Positions 51,199 to 63,744 of a stretch of DNA of 64,000 nucleotides are shown here, piece by piece (within the stretch, counting starts at the first letter, position 1; each line of letters opens with the position of its first letter). The notes under the pieces were generated by a model that did not search any database, was not told where the DNA came from, and was given only the letters and a program-made list of their open reading frames with translations. Made by a program: the position numbers and the translations under genes. Origin of the DNA: Nemertoderma westbladi (Eukaryota; Xenacoelomorpha; Nemertodermatida; Nemertodermatidae); NCBI GenBank assembly GCA_032718475.1, contig JAUCBJ010007936.1, forward strand, positions 124,001 to 188,000, written 5' to 3'.

Positions 51199-51399
51199 AT
51201 TTTGATGCGAAACTAAACGAGTACTGTATCATAAAATATAATATTCACAAAATTAAAATCGTTGGAAACAAAGAAAAATATAATACAGAGTACGAGTACG
51301 TCTATTACCGGTACCTGATACTCTGTTTTATAACGGAATTGTTTCCAAATATAAATCACCTTAGTGTGACTCGATATAGTTACGGTCCTGTAGAGTAAT

Positions 51400-52351
51400 T
51401 CAATTGGTTATTCAACATAGCTCAGACACCAGTAATAAGAGCTGCCCAGCTATCAGCCATCCCACTATATATGGTAAAGTTTAGTGTAAAACGCACTCTT
51501 TATATCATTAATTTGTGTTGTCTCTAGCCTTTTGCCCCAGCCAGTCAGCTAGCCTAGAGTACATGAAATCTAATCAGTGAACAGATTTAGAGGAAAATTT
51601 AACTAGATTCATAAGGAATATTCATGACTACATTTGTAGTCTAAGTATGCAATAGAGGTAAAACCACGTTTTTTCGGGCGCTTCGTATTTAAATATTGTG
51701 TAAGGAATGGATTAAATGAAAGTTTGATATATATTGAACAGCTAGATGGCGTTTCAAGTATTTTGGACAACCTTCATCTATCAACATTTTCACCGCAAAG
51801 ATACCTACTATGTAGATAACTATGTAGATACTATATAGATAACTACGGTGTTAAGCCTACTACGACGGTACGGTACTGACAAAGGAAGAAAATGATGTAC
51901 ATATAGTACACTGACCTACATAGATATTATGACGTGGCGGGTTCAGGCAAGATGAGAATGACATTGTATCTGTACGGGCCGTATCAGATGTGTACAGTCA
52001 AGGAGGAATCGACCAATGGTTAGTGTTAACGCTCATCATGAGGGTCTGAGGATGAGTGCGTGATTCGAAGTGAAATATAACGGCAGAAAGTCTGGTATTC
52101 TTCACATGGGCCTTTCTAAGGATCTAACCATTTTTCCAATTAATTTAAATTATGTTTTCGCAATATTTGTTAATGAAATTACGTGTTCAATGTCTATTGA
52201 TTGTTATCTTGTTGATTATTGATGTCTATTGATATTGTTGTATAAATTAAAAAAATATATGTTGATTTTACGTATTCTTTATTTTATAAATCCTAATGCG
52301 GCCGTCAGGCCGTTTTGATCTACTGTAAACTGTCGTATGATATTTTAATGG
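51400..52351. other. No gene recognised
   Basis: AT-rich, with no frame worth reporting. It lies between the piggyBac relic and the P element. Confidence 0.6.
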
Positions 52352-52359
52352 ATGTTTAA

Positions 52360-54848
52360 CAAGGACTGCTATACTACAGGACTGGCACACTGAATATCCA
52401 GACCCCGCTAGCGGGGTCCATTAGTTCCCTTCTAATATGGCTCCGAAATAGATGCAAATTTGTTAAATTTTCAATTTTCTCCCACAGATAATTGTTATTT
52501 ATTCTTCATATGTGTTTATGACGAACCTAGCTACCTCAAACCTGCCTCGCTGCCTGCTTTAACGTTTGAGGCTGATATAATTATTGCTAAGCCAGTGATA
52601 GTCCATATACCATAATACTGTATGGTAGTAATCGTGCTCGTGCACTATGCATAATAAATTCAGACACCACCGGCACCGCCCACTACTCTCGCCACCAGCC
52701 CAGCCCAATACATTAATTAAACATCTTAGTGGGGCGAGCCACGTAGTGGTTGAAGCTTTACCGTACAGATTTCATAATGTTGACATTCTTGTGATCTGCA
52801 ATTTAAGATTATAAATTTTAACACGCAAAATGAATATTAAATAACGATTAGAAAATTTATTTATTTCCAGCAGCTGCTATTGCAATCTGCAATGGTTTTC
52901 ATATGTATAAATTGCCGGCAGTGTAGGTAGACACACTCGATTCAAAATAACAACAGCAATTGGCCCTTAAAAGGGGCATTTGGGTTGAGTTGTATTACAG
53001 TATGTGACATGTGTCTGTAGGCATATTGAATTATCAAAATTAATTACAATTAAATTAATAGATAGTCGAATAGTCAATCTTCACTACAGAAGATTAATGT
53101 CCTTTATCCAGACCGGCAATGCGGAGAAATTTCCTGTTGGTTCCGTGACCTTCGGAAGATCGCTTTTCAGAGCACATCATGCTGGAGCGTTTCTGCATTC
53201 CGTTTAACAGTGTGTTCGCAAGGGTGGTATTCAATATCCTTTACAGTAATTGACTGGTTAGAACCGGTCATACCACGCAGACATCCGAACTCACCCTCTA
53301 AGCGATCTTGGGAAACTGTTCCAGTAAGAAAGTATGTGAACCCGCTGCTTAAAAGGTAGCGAGAAAGGTCTATCATACCGGCCGTCGACTGGCACAGCGC
53401 CCTGTGGGTATCTGTCGTAAGACTCCGTATGCGACGGACACCAATACCGCGAGGTAACGAGCGAAATTCCTCCACTAAGCCCTTCAGCGACTCGATGGCA
53501 GCACAGTCGGATGATGTTATGGCAGGATTCGGCAGCAGGCGTACCAGCTGGTAAGCTGTTCTTTGCTTTACGAATGGCCGTTTCTATGAGCAAATCACTG
53601 GTGACTCCCTGTTTTAGCGATCTTATCTTCCTTTCGCATGGAAGAATAGCAATCTGCCGCAGTATACTATATGGCAGACGCGGGTAGCCCTGAACAGCCA
53701 GTAGATAATCCGACTGTGAGTAACACTTCGAACCGCTACAATGCAGCTGCAACTGATGGGATATAAACTCCAGCTGGGTTTTGTATTTATAATCAGAGCT
53801 GGAGGCGATAGCGTCATCAATCAACTCTCGGGCTTTCAGCAGCAAGTTCTCGGTCGTTCCTACCACGCTTCGTTTAACTGCGACAATAACCTCCAACAGC
53901 TGGGACCAGCGAATGAGCTGCGCGTTAGGAGCGAGGCAATAGTTGAGCGATATACGTTTGTTAGTAGGATTAAACGCAGTAACATAGATATCACTGCAGA
54001 GAAGCTGCCTCGTTTCAATACATATTTTGCCAGCGTAGGAATCGCTGACAAAAACATACAGCATAACAGCATAATGAAATCAGCAGTTATCTTAACAAAT
54101 ATATCGACGGATTCAACACGAACATTGTTGCGAATCCACGTTTCGACATCGCCACGGAAGATATCGAACCCGCCAATTACATCCCGGCGGTTTAGCGATT
54201 GAACCTGTCACTCTTCGATCGGTGGCTCCACTCGTAACTTCCATGGTGGCGGAGGAACACAGGATGCTGGAACCCCAGGAAAGAAGAATGGCGGGATAAT
54301 CGGCCGCAACGCTCCTCCTGGGAACCTTCCGATGAGGGATATCCTGCGGGAATCCTGGCCAATGTCGTATACAAAGAACAGCATCGGCGCTATACTTTAT
54401 GGGCGATCCATCAGGAGCAGACTGCTTTGGAAGAGCAGCAATCCATTGCTGACGTTCCACGCCGAATGGGAGCTTGACAGTTCGTACAGTTCTTCCCTCG
54501 TATTTGCCATCGCATCCATACACACAACAGTGTTTCCCCATTCCAGTTTATAACCGGAATAATCTGATATTACTGTGATGTGTGTTAAAACTACCGTAGC
54601 TACCGATACTAAGCTGCAGCCTGTCAGGGTCAGCCTGTAGTTATGTTAAACCTTTTTAACATTACTAAATAATAAATATTAAATTCTGTACATAAATATA
54701 AATCCACTGATTTAAAAAAGTACATAAGTAATTGGGTTGATTACACAGTTGTACAGCCAGACAGCAGTACTGGAATTCTGCAACTAATGGACCCCGCTAG
54801 CAGGGTCTGGATATTCAGTGTGCCAGTCCTGTAGTATAGCAGTCCTTG
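52360..54848 (-). mobile_element. P-superfamily DNA transposon (2489 bp)
   Basis: Inverted repeats of about 67 bp begin CAAGGACTGC and are nearly perfect. The left one includes the 18-bp palindrome GACCCCGCTAGCGGGGTC (one mismatch on the right). The flanking 8-mers ATGTTTAA (52352-52359) and ATGTGTAA (54849-54856) differ at one position, as expected for the 8-bp duplication of P elements. It contains a THAP/P-type transposase relic on the minus strand. Confidence 0.88.
53167..54541 (-). pseudogene. THAP-domain P-element transposase relic
   Basis: It starts at an ATG at 54541. The THAP zinc domain has CCVYGC, then PFGVERQQWIAAL and CIRHWP. In-frame stops around 54115-54080 follow. A second open stretch at 54064-53291 and a third at 53475-53167 contain FLTGTVSQDRLEGEFG, the C-terminal hallmark of P/THAP9 transposases. 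The total coding length is about half that of a full P transposase and the catalytic middle is missing or unrecognisable, so this is an internally deleted, dead copy. Confidence 0.8.
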
Positions 54849-54856
54849 ATGTGTAA

Positions 54857-55320
54857 CTTTAACTTCTTCTTTCTTTTATCCGCGACGCAATAAAATATAA
54901 CTGTAACCGTAGCCTATTGACTTTCGTCTATTATAAGCAATATAACCACTACACCAAGGTGGGCTCTGAACCAAGGTGGGACAAGTGTCAGATACCGTCA
55001 GATCAGATCAGATAAGGACAGACGTTTTAGCCATCCTAGATTGGGATGGGACCAAGACGTACTAAATGCCAAGTATATAATATGCCTTGGATGGGATGGT
55101 TGTTTAGTGGGATGTGACTGAGTGACGGAAAAATTAAAACAAACAAATTTACGGACTGGTCCCCCAGAATGAAAATTACAAGTACCAGTAGCACAAAAAT
55201 ATTAACTGTTAAATTTTGGCACTGGTTTTGTAATTCTGAATTCTAAACTGGTTTTCAAGGTCACAGATCACGATACAACTCGTTAAAAATCATTCATGGC
55301 ACCTTAACTATCATTTTTGG
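54857..55320. other. No gene recognised
   Basis: Non-coding, with GATCAGATCAGATAAGGACAG direct repeats near 55000. Confidence 0.6.
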
Positions 55321-55981
55321 GCTTGTCTGGTGGGACGAAAAATACAAGTAGCAAAATATTTCAAATAGCAAAAATATAACTTGGTTGGATAATACGATAT
55401 TTTTGAATGTCATATTCGGAGACAGGGGGGGGGGGGGACTGGACGCAAAACCCGCCTTGGCGAATTAATATCCTGCATCAATGTTAAATTCGCGATAGAG
55501 GGAAAGGAGCAGCAGGTTACAGTGGCACGTTATTTTAACCAAAACAATAAACTAAACACAATAGAACAGGTTACAGTTTTATTTTTGAGAGTAATCAGCT
55601 GTTATTTGCGTTGAATTTCCCCTGGGGAGGGATGAATTTTTATTGCGTCCAGTTTCCCCCCCTATCTGCATATTCGTTATCAGCATCCCAGAAAACCCAT
55701 AAGGGCAATTCTACGAAAAGGTCACCACCACTACCAAAAATTTAATTGAATCCACTATACATAAGATGGGTTTTAAAGTAATGTTGATACCCCAAATTGT
55801 TAGAAAAAAATACACTGACCCCAATATTTTTACATAATTGCAAAAAAAATTGGTACTTTATATGATGTAAAATATAAAGCTGTAAATCATACAGAAATTT
55901 CATTCAAATAGTTTTGCACTTATTTATATATATATATTTAACAATAAGCCTAGCGTTATTTAGGCACCAAATAAAATTAAG

Positions 55982-56368
55982 GATAATACTATTCATTAAG
56001 CGATATTTGCACTTATTTATACCTTATGGGGAGAAGGAACACCTGAAACAACCAATTCATGATAGAAACACGAATGTAGTAACAGTATGGAAGCTTTGGT
56101 TACTTCATATATAAGGTACCATGTTCAACTGTGCAATTGTAATAAACCAAGCCCAAAAATTACGTCCGTTACGAAAAGATAATACTATTCATTAAGCGAT
56201 ATTTGCACTTATTTATACCTTATGGGGAGAAGGAACACCTGAAACAACCAATTCATGATAGAAACACGAATGTAGTAACAGTATGGAAGCTTTGGTTACT
56301 TCATATATAAGGTACCATGTTCAACTGTGCAATTGTAATAATCCAAGCCCAAAAATTACGTCCGTTAC
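55982..56368. repeat. Tandem duplication, 196-bp unit
   Basis: The unit beginning GATAATACTATTCATTAAGC at 55982 is repeated from 56178 almost without change. Each copy ends in the TACGTCCGTTAC motif, so the duplication doubled a subterminal site. Confidence 0.9.
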
Positions 56369-56903
56369 GAAAAAAGTAAAAATTTTTAAAGTACAGGGGG
56401 AAAGGTTGATGTATTTAACTCATTGCTTTTAGTGCAAAGCAGAATTATTGTCTAGTAACTTGAGACAAAAAATTAACATCAATACAGCATGACTTTGGTG
56501 TGTATTTGTTGTAACGGACGTAACTAATGTAGAATATGTGTAAATTGAGGAAATTCATCCAGTAACAATTACCAGTTCTGTGGTGTCTTTAGAGGTTATT
56601 TTAAGACTTTTAAATGCAAATTAAGTTCATCAGAACGTTTTCTTATGGAATTTAAACACATGACAGTCCATTCTGAATTTGAAAGTATTCCGTATAGGTA
56701 CCAGAAGAAGGGTTTGGTTATATAGAGCAGTAGCTATCTCTAAGAGCCTGTACTGGTGGTACCACCTAACAGACGGACAGAGAAATTGAAAGTATTTCAT
56801 TTTTTCCATACTACTGGTTTCTTTAAACACCTCTAACAGTCAGCATACTGTAGTACTGTATACAGTAATAAGACATTGATTATTTTATTTATGAGATATT
56901 CCT

Positions 56904-58815
56904 ATGGGTAAGGCGGCTAAAATACGTATGAAGGAGATGAGAGAGCGAATAAAGAGCTGCCCTATACGGCATGAAACTGCAAAGTTAAAAGATAGTCTAA
57001 GAAAAGCCAAGGAGAGAAAGATAAAACACGATAAAATTAGTGAGCTGGAATTGAATCTCCATAGAGCCAAAGAATGTAAACGTGTAACAGAATATAAGAG
57101 AAAGAAGCGGGTTGAGGCACATGGTAGTGGCTTAGCAATAATAAAGTACCCAAAACGTGCTTACAAAAATAAACAAGCATTAGGGAAAGCAGTGAAACGA
57201 TTACAGCAGTCTTTGCCCCAATCCCCACGCAAAAAAAGCAACTTTCTGCGATTTTGGCGAAGGAATGTGGGCTAAGGAATAAGTTGTTCGATAAAAATAT
57301 AATTAAATCGCGTTTGGACCAAGTATCAAGAGGTAGATGGATTTTTTAGACAAGACAACATTAGTAGGATGGCTCCTGGAATTAAAGATAAGGTAATCTT
57401 AAAGGGACATGGGAAAAAGATAGTGAAACAGAAAAGTTATCTTGTAGATAAGCTTCAAGAGTCATATGCAATTTACTTAGAAGAATATCCTTGGAGGAAG
57501 ATTGGATTTAGTACATTTGCCAGCCTCCGGCCTGCTGATGGTCTTCTCAGTAAATCGGTTCCAGTTGATGTCTGTCTTTGTCAGCTGCATGAGAACTTTA
57601 TTGCCCTGGTTAGGGCAATTTGGCCACTTAATCAATACAGTCATACCTGGATACATTATAACATAGTTTGTAATCCGAGTACAGAATCTTGCTTTCAGAG
57701 CACATGTATTAACTGTAAGTTTAATATAAACAACCTGATTGAAGACATCCCGCTGAATGTTTAGGATATCACGTTCATGCTATGGGAAAAGTCGGAGGAA
57801 GATCGACTTGTTAAACTAAAGAAAACAATGTCACTGGAGGATGGGCTGATTCTGGTGAAGGAGTTACTTCCTCAATTCTTGAAACATTTCTATATTAAAC
57901 GAAACCAAGAGAAGAGATATTTAGAAGATAAAGCTAGTGCATCACCCTCAAGAAGTCATTCAAATTGACTTCTCAGAGAATTATACCTGCTTTTACCAGA
58001 GGGAGATCCAGTCCGCCCATTGGAACCAAACTCAGTTGACAGTCTTCACAGCTTGTGTTTGGAAGGGAGATGTAGAAAGTCCTCACAATTATGCATTGGT
58101 CAGCAATAATTTAACCCATGACAAGTGCACTGCCATCAGCTACCTTTGTAGAGTGATAGATAAGCATATTCAGGGTCTCATGGAACTCTCCATTTGGTTT
58201 GATGGACCATCGAGCCAATTTAAAAATAGATACATTGTGGAACTGCTACCACAGATAGTAGCTCACTACAATCTAAATAAGCTGGAATGGAATTATTTTC
58301 CTACATCATATGGGAAGGGTCCTGTTGATGGAATAGGGGCTAGCATAAAGCAAATGGTCCGACAACAGGTTATCAGTGGCCAAGGAGATATTACTGTTCG
58401 AGATGCAGAAAGTTATGTGAAGGTAGCGGAAAAATATCCTTCCAAAGTTAAGGTAATTGAAGACAATGGAACACCCTCTATCGACTATTCAGATTTGGAT
58501 AGTGCCTCTGCCGTGCCTGGAATAATGTCAAAACATTACATTGAAGTTAGTGGAAAGAAAATGTCACTGTTGGATATGACACCCCCAAGACAGAATCAGT
58601 TTCAGACATACAACCTCCAAAATCGCAGTCAACAGCAAGCTCCAAGATCACAATATGTCCCAGGCGATTATGTATCCGTGGCCTATCCAATAGAGGGTAA
58701 GAAATCATATCAAATATTTGTTGGATGCATAGTTGAAGTAATGAACTGTGACCTATCAGTGCAGTTCTTTAAGAAACAACAGGCATTCTTCACAATTAAA
58801 GAAGGATTCAATTGA
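56904..58815 (+). pseudogene. DDE transposase of unassigned family
   Basis: A Lys/Arg-rich N-terminal coiled region (56904-57275) is followed, after a frame change, by RMAPGIKDKV, FASLRP and VCLCQLHENF (57369-57760). A TAG (57762-57764) interrupts the frame, which reads on to about 57968. In the +1 frame from 57937 come IDFSENYTC (first Asp), FDGPSSQFKNRY (second Asp) and TSYGKGPVDGIGA, a set that I know from repeated invertebrate proteins with an RNase H-type DDE core. The final part (58600-58815) has a VPGDYVSVAYP segment. It is dead from at least two frame changes and the stop. Confidence 0.7.
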
Positions 58816-59888
58816 TTCCGAAAATCTGGGTTAAGAATAAACTTCCACACCCTTCTGTTAACTCTAGGGGTCATTACTTCTTTGGAGATGGACTGAAAAT
58901 TTAGTTAAATTATTACTAATTTAATTTAATTTAATAATTTAATAACTAAATATTTAATAATAAAAAATATTTATTCTGATAAGTAATGGGTTTGCACACA
59001 TGTATGTTTTTAGATGAAAACCATCATTTTGCACAAAATTAACAGTAATGCTATATAACTTAATCGCACAGTTACGTCCGTTACAAATGATGGTTACATC
59101 CGTTACGAAAATCAATTACAAACTGCACGAACACCATTGGTCAGCAGCCCTAAATAGCTTTATTTATAAGTTCAGCATCTAATCTGTTATCAATACTAAG
59201 CAGGGTTTGGCAGTACATTCCCACAATTCGCACGAATAGTGATGAGAACAAGACTACCTCATACATCGCATTTTGTGTGATTACGTCCGTTACAGGTGTA
59301 TTAACTTGCCCTACAAGCAATTATTAAATAATAATCTGGGGTATTTACATTATAGTACCAGTTGTACAGCAACTCCCTACAAATTATTAATAAAAAATAT
59401 GCAGTGCTGTTCACAGTGGAGGCCTTTAAACTCTGTGATAGTTACGTCCGTTACCATGGAATGGCCCATAATGTCTAAAAATCAGGTTGATTATGAAATG
59501 ATTTTTGATTATCAAATTTGTGTTACCGGTACTTGTATTTTTCATTTTCATGCTGCACATTGACACATATCCAAAAATTCCCTAAACAACAATGTACAAT
59601 ATATTTCAGTGTCATATTCGTGATTAGCATCGCAAAACCCCATATGGTCATAAAATCAATTTGATTTTGTGGTGATTTTTCATTATCATATTTGCACTAC
59701 TTGTTTTTTTCGTGCCCCATAAACAATAATCTATCTATACTAACTCTTCAGTCATTCACCTTATTAGACATTCAGCTGTACTGGTCAGATTAATAGTGCT
59801 TTATTATATATATGTGGTGCAGGGTTTATTGATTATCTTTTTAGATCATTATTATTATTTATCAGAATACTATTTGCATTATTGTTAA

Positions 59889-60624
59889 TGGCGCAGTGTG
59901 TAGGATGTCTTTTCTGATAATAATTCTTACAAAATAAATTAATTATTTAATTAAATTAAATTAAATTTATTTATTATTTATTTGAATATTATGCGGATAA
60001 TATATTATTCCCAATGGCGACCATTTCAATCGATTGTCCACGAGATGAATGCACGTACAGTACTCCAAACCTGCCCCCTGAATTAGCGGTTGAAGTACTA
60101 AAAATTCACTCTGGGGGACACGCCCAAAACACAGGGTCAGTGGCATGCAAACCTGAAAAAATGCATCGTCCAATAGCGACCTTGAAGATGTCTGAAACGA
60201 CTTGGAGGGACTTCCTATCGCTTCCTACCATTAACTGATGTTGTCATTAAGGCTGAAGCAGAGGAACAAGGTAGGTTAGCCCAGCCTATATTGACAAAAG
60301 ATATAACAGTTAGCAATACCACAACCGTTAATGCACACAAGTCAGACTATAAGCATATGAAAAGCCAATGTCAAACCCCCCCAAATCAAAACGGTCCAAG
60401 ACTTGAACTGAAATGTACATATTGTGGGCAGCAGGGTCATGGAAGATTCCCAGGTGCGAAATCCCGATCTGAGAATTGTCCATAAAAAGTGTCTGGGTTG
60501 TAGCAAAAAAGGACACATTAAGTCAGTCTGCCGGAACAGGAGACAAGAACATGTCAAAGTGTCAAATATCGATTTGACCGATGATGAGGCAGATGACGCA
60601 TGTTTCATGTTACTCCCTACCGTA
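59889..60624 (+). pseudogene. Gypsy element 2: primer site, gag and zinc knuckles
   Basis: TGGCGCAGTGTGTAGGAT at 59889-59906 is identical to the primer site of Gypsy 1. A gag frame from 60014 has PPELAVEVLKIH and KPEKMHRPIATL and ends at 60238. A second piece (60291-60485) has CTYCGQQGHG, and in the +1 frame CLGCSKKGHIKSVC (60424 onward) gives a standard knuckle, followed by an acidic stretch. The capsid middle is largely missing. The frame at its right edge continues exactly at 63749 once the inserted transposon is discounted. Confidence 0.8.
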
Positions 60625-61098
60625 CTGCCCTTCTAAGGTAAAAGGTCGCAACTCAATTTTTTCAAATTTTGAGTTAGGGTGCGTAATGGCCGCAGATTAG
60701 CATTGCCAGTCCCTTTGGGTAAGGTAGAGAGCCATATCTTGTAATAATTCACAGTAAAACTGGATACTGCCTTTTACCTTATATGTCATCATAGAATAAT
60801 TTAGTTAGATAGTAAGGTAAACAGCAGTAACTTTTATAGTTTACTGAATACAGTAGTATGGTTAAGATTTTCAGTGGGAAATTCAACCCATGCCATCTAA
60901 GAGCCATACAAGAGCTGTACAACTAGATGACTACAATGTAAACCTAGGCCTGTAACTGTACTTTTAACTTTTTATCAATCTGCATTGCAAATAGACAAAC
61001 AGCCAGATTTCAGCATTTGATTCATTGTCAATTTGGTTCTACTGGTTGTATTTACCAGAACTGACTAAAAACTGATTGTTAGTAAAAATTTCTTTGTT

Positions 61099-63166
61099 CA
61101 TGATGGCCACCGGTACTTCTCGATCTACCAATAGTGATGAGGATTATAATCCCAACTGGAGTGATCAGTCTAGTGATGAGTCCTTGATTGAGTGATGAGT
61201 ACGATGGAAGATATGCTAGTTTGGAAGAGTTGGAAATGCTGGCCGGCATCCACAGACGTCCAAAAAAACGACCTAAAAAGGGTATCCAATTAAAGACTCC
61301 TGATAGGCCTAATCAGGGCATTGAGACTGATATCGACCGAACAGGCACAATTAGTAACCAACCACCGGTTGATGAGAATGTTAACAATCAAACATGTGAG
61401 AGTGGGACTAGCGGTGACATTGGCAAGGAACCGGGTCAGATTGTAAATGATCAATCAGGTGAGATTGCCGATGACCGAGAGGCGGCCGAGGTGGAAGCTG
61501 CCAATTTTGTTACCGAGAATAGAAAGCGTGCTCCAAAGGGACAGCCGAAAAAAAACGAGCAAATACAATCGAAGAACAGCAAGTTCATGATCGCAGTAAG
61601 CATGCAGTCTTGCCTCCATGTTCGACATCGTGTTACCAAAAGTGTCGTACAAAAATTACTGAAGTTGATCGAGTACAAATTAATAAAGATTACTGGCTCT
61701 TGGGTGTAATAGAGCGACGTCTTTGGATAAGAACAAGTGTTCTTTCCAAAGCCAAAAAGCAGCCTGGATCAAGTGATTCAAGACGATCCCAAATGCTGGA
61801 ATACCACTTCAAAGGTTTAACTGTCTGCAGGAAATTTTTTTTGACAACACTGGGCTATAAGCCTAATAATGATAAGCCAATTACTTCAGCTCTACAGACA
61901 CTGAATTCAGACGGAGATGTTGTTAGAAGGAATCCTGGCTTATCAACCAGTTTGCTTCCAGCACCGGATCGACGTGGTCGCCACAGTCCACCAAACAAGT
62001 TGGACACTGAGAAGATTGTTCAACACATTGAAACGTACCACCCTTGTGCTCCTCATTATAGGCGAGAACATGCTCCGAACAGACGATATCTGCCGGAAGA
62101 CTGTACAACGGAAATTATGCATTCAGATTTTGAGGAAAAACATTTTAAATGCAGCATTGAGATTTACCGCCAAACAATCCGTGAACAGAATATCCGGCAC
62201 ACTAAACTGGGCAGCGAAGAATGTGAAACATGTGAAGAATATGATCAACACAAAAAAGGGAAGAATTGTCAGGGAAATAAAGCTACTGATATAGAAAAGA
62301 ATGAGATTCGAGTTGGTCAAACAAGCGAGAATGAAAATAGGGAGGCAACTGCTGGAGAAAATGCAGTTGAATGCAGCGAGTGTGTTGCCAACCTGATACA
62401 TGTTATGAAATACAAGGAGGCAAGGGCGGCATATAAGGATGATGGGGAGAAAAATATAAATGCCACTGCCGTTGATATGGAAAAGGTGATGATGTTACCT
62501 AGGATGGAGGGATTTAAAATTTGCCTATTCACACGTCGACTTGTAATGTTTCACGAAACTTTTGCTCCCTTACGTGGGAAAGGGACGCCATTTTCGGTCA
62601 TCTGGCATGAGGGTGTTACTGGTCGAGATGCCAGTGATGTTGCCAATGCATTCTGGTTGTATTTTCTCGAAAAGCGCGACATGACAGATATTCTGCTGTG
62701 GCTAGATAACTGTGGTTACCAAAACAAGAACTGGACACTTATTAGTTTGCTGATTCGTGCTGTAAATGGCCCAGAGATCAGTGCTGAAACAATCACACTG
62801 AAATACCTCGAAGCTGGACACACACAGAACGCTTGTGACTCAGTACATGCCACTATTGAGAGAAAGTTACGAGCAAAGGGGAAAGTCTATGATTTTACTG
62901 ATATGGCGGAATGCATTGGCAGTGCAGGTTGTCAAGTTAAAGAAATGACATCCCCAAGTCAGGTAGTGCAGTGGCCAAACAATGTAAGCCAGTATTATCT
63001 GGGCAAATCCACGTGTCGACCTTATTTTGCAAACATGGTATTGCTTCAGGTGCGACGAGGATCAGATTTGCTCTTCTGGATGGAGCGTCACACAGAAAAC
63101 GAATACAAAAGCCATCGAAAAGTACAATTTGTCCAGAATTTAATGAGTCACTTCCTAGCTGTTTGA
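61099..63166 (+). CDS. Transposase of the CGTA-flanked element
   Basis: An acidic, Ser-rich start at 61099 (NSDEDYNPNWSD) breaks frame near 61180, then runs at 61188-61709 with a Lys-rich region. The main frame 61610-63166 (518 codons) is open. It has a Cys-rich part (CETCEEYDQH; CSECVANL) and then the core: DMEKVMMLPRM (first Asp), IWHEGVTGRDASDV, LWLDNCGYQNKNW (second Asp) and KYLEAGHTQNACDSVH (later acidic/His site). This arrangement matches a repeated family of invertebrate DDE transposases. Two overlapping frames (about 100 nt) may reflect a frame change or an unseen intron. The core looks intact. Confidence 0.72.
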
Positions 63167-63744
63167 GCAAAGTTCGGGGAATTCCTGCCGATAAGAAGCA
63201 GGATATCATAACCAACCTATGCCCACTAATGCCTGTAAACAGAATAACGTTTTGGGAAAATTTCCCCACAGGATCTGGGCCCGACTTACAGAAAACTACA
63301 TGAACTGTGTCGAAAATAATCACACCTATTTAGGTACTTATAAACTTAAAACTATTCGGAGATTATCTTTTCTGTTACAGCGTAGACTGGTTTCTGCTCT
63401 GCTCTAGTTATATATAGCGCCACTTTTGTAGTACCAGCACTTAAATAGTGGATTACATTATTAAAAATCGATCAAAAAAATAATTACTGTTTTCTACCTT
63501 ACCACAATTGTTATTATATTGATATTCCATCTAAGGTAAAAGGCAGTATCTCATTTTTCACTTGACTGAGTGATTCATCATTAAAAAGAAATTTACTAGA
63601 AATTTACTCCCACTTTGTGCTCACAACCCATAAAAAATTATAATTTGAAAGTTATGTGTTTTAAATCAAGAGGTGTGAAAACTTAAATGCGATTTACTCA
63701 AAACTGTCCAAATTGAGATACGGCTTTTTACCTTAGAAGGGCAG
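63167..63744. other. 3' non-coding part of the CGTA-flanked transposon
   Basis: Holds the right terminus with the two inverted copies of the AAGGTAAAAGGC-type motif. No gene. Confidence 0.7.

Larger units (their letters stand above)
55329..59719 (+). mobile_element. DDE-type transposon with ACGTCCGT subterminal repeats (ends tentative)
   Basis: The centre is a broken transposase (56904-58815). Around it the 12-mer TACGTCCGTTAC occurs three times on the left (56161, 56357, 56511 inverted) and three times on the right (59073, 59282, 59443), plus one variant at about 59093. Imperfect inverted sequences with the core CGAAAAAnACAAGTAG lie at about 55329-55360 and 59688-59719 and may be the TIRs. 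No target duplication was established, so the borders are provisional. Confidence 0.55.
60625..63744 (+). mobile_element. DDE transposon with 4-bp target duplication CGTA (3120 bp)
   Basis: It starts CTGCCCTTCTAAGGTAAAA and ends with its inverse. CGTA flanks it at 60621-60624 and 63745-63748. A second inverted copy of the end motif lies inside each terminus (60763-60781 and 63532-63550), so each end is itself a fold-back. Discounting it leaves the Gypsy 2 gag-protease frame continuous. A 4-bp target duplication is found in Sola and Academ groups; Sola-like is my best guess, unverified. Confidence 0.9.

Noticed and set aside
55427-55438. G-run as a quadruplex or frameshift site
   Set aside because: A plain homopolymer in non-coding DNA with no associated frame.
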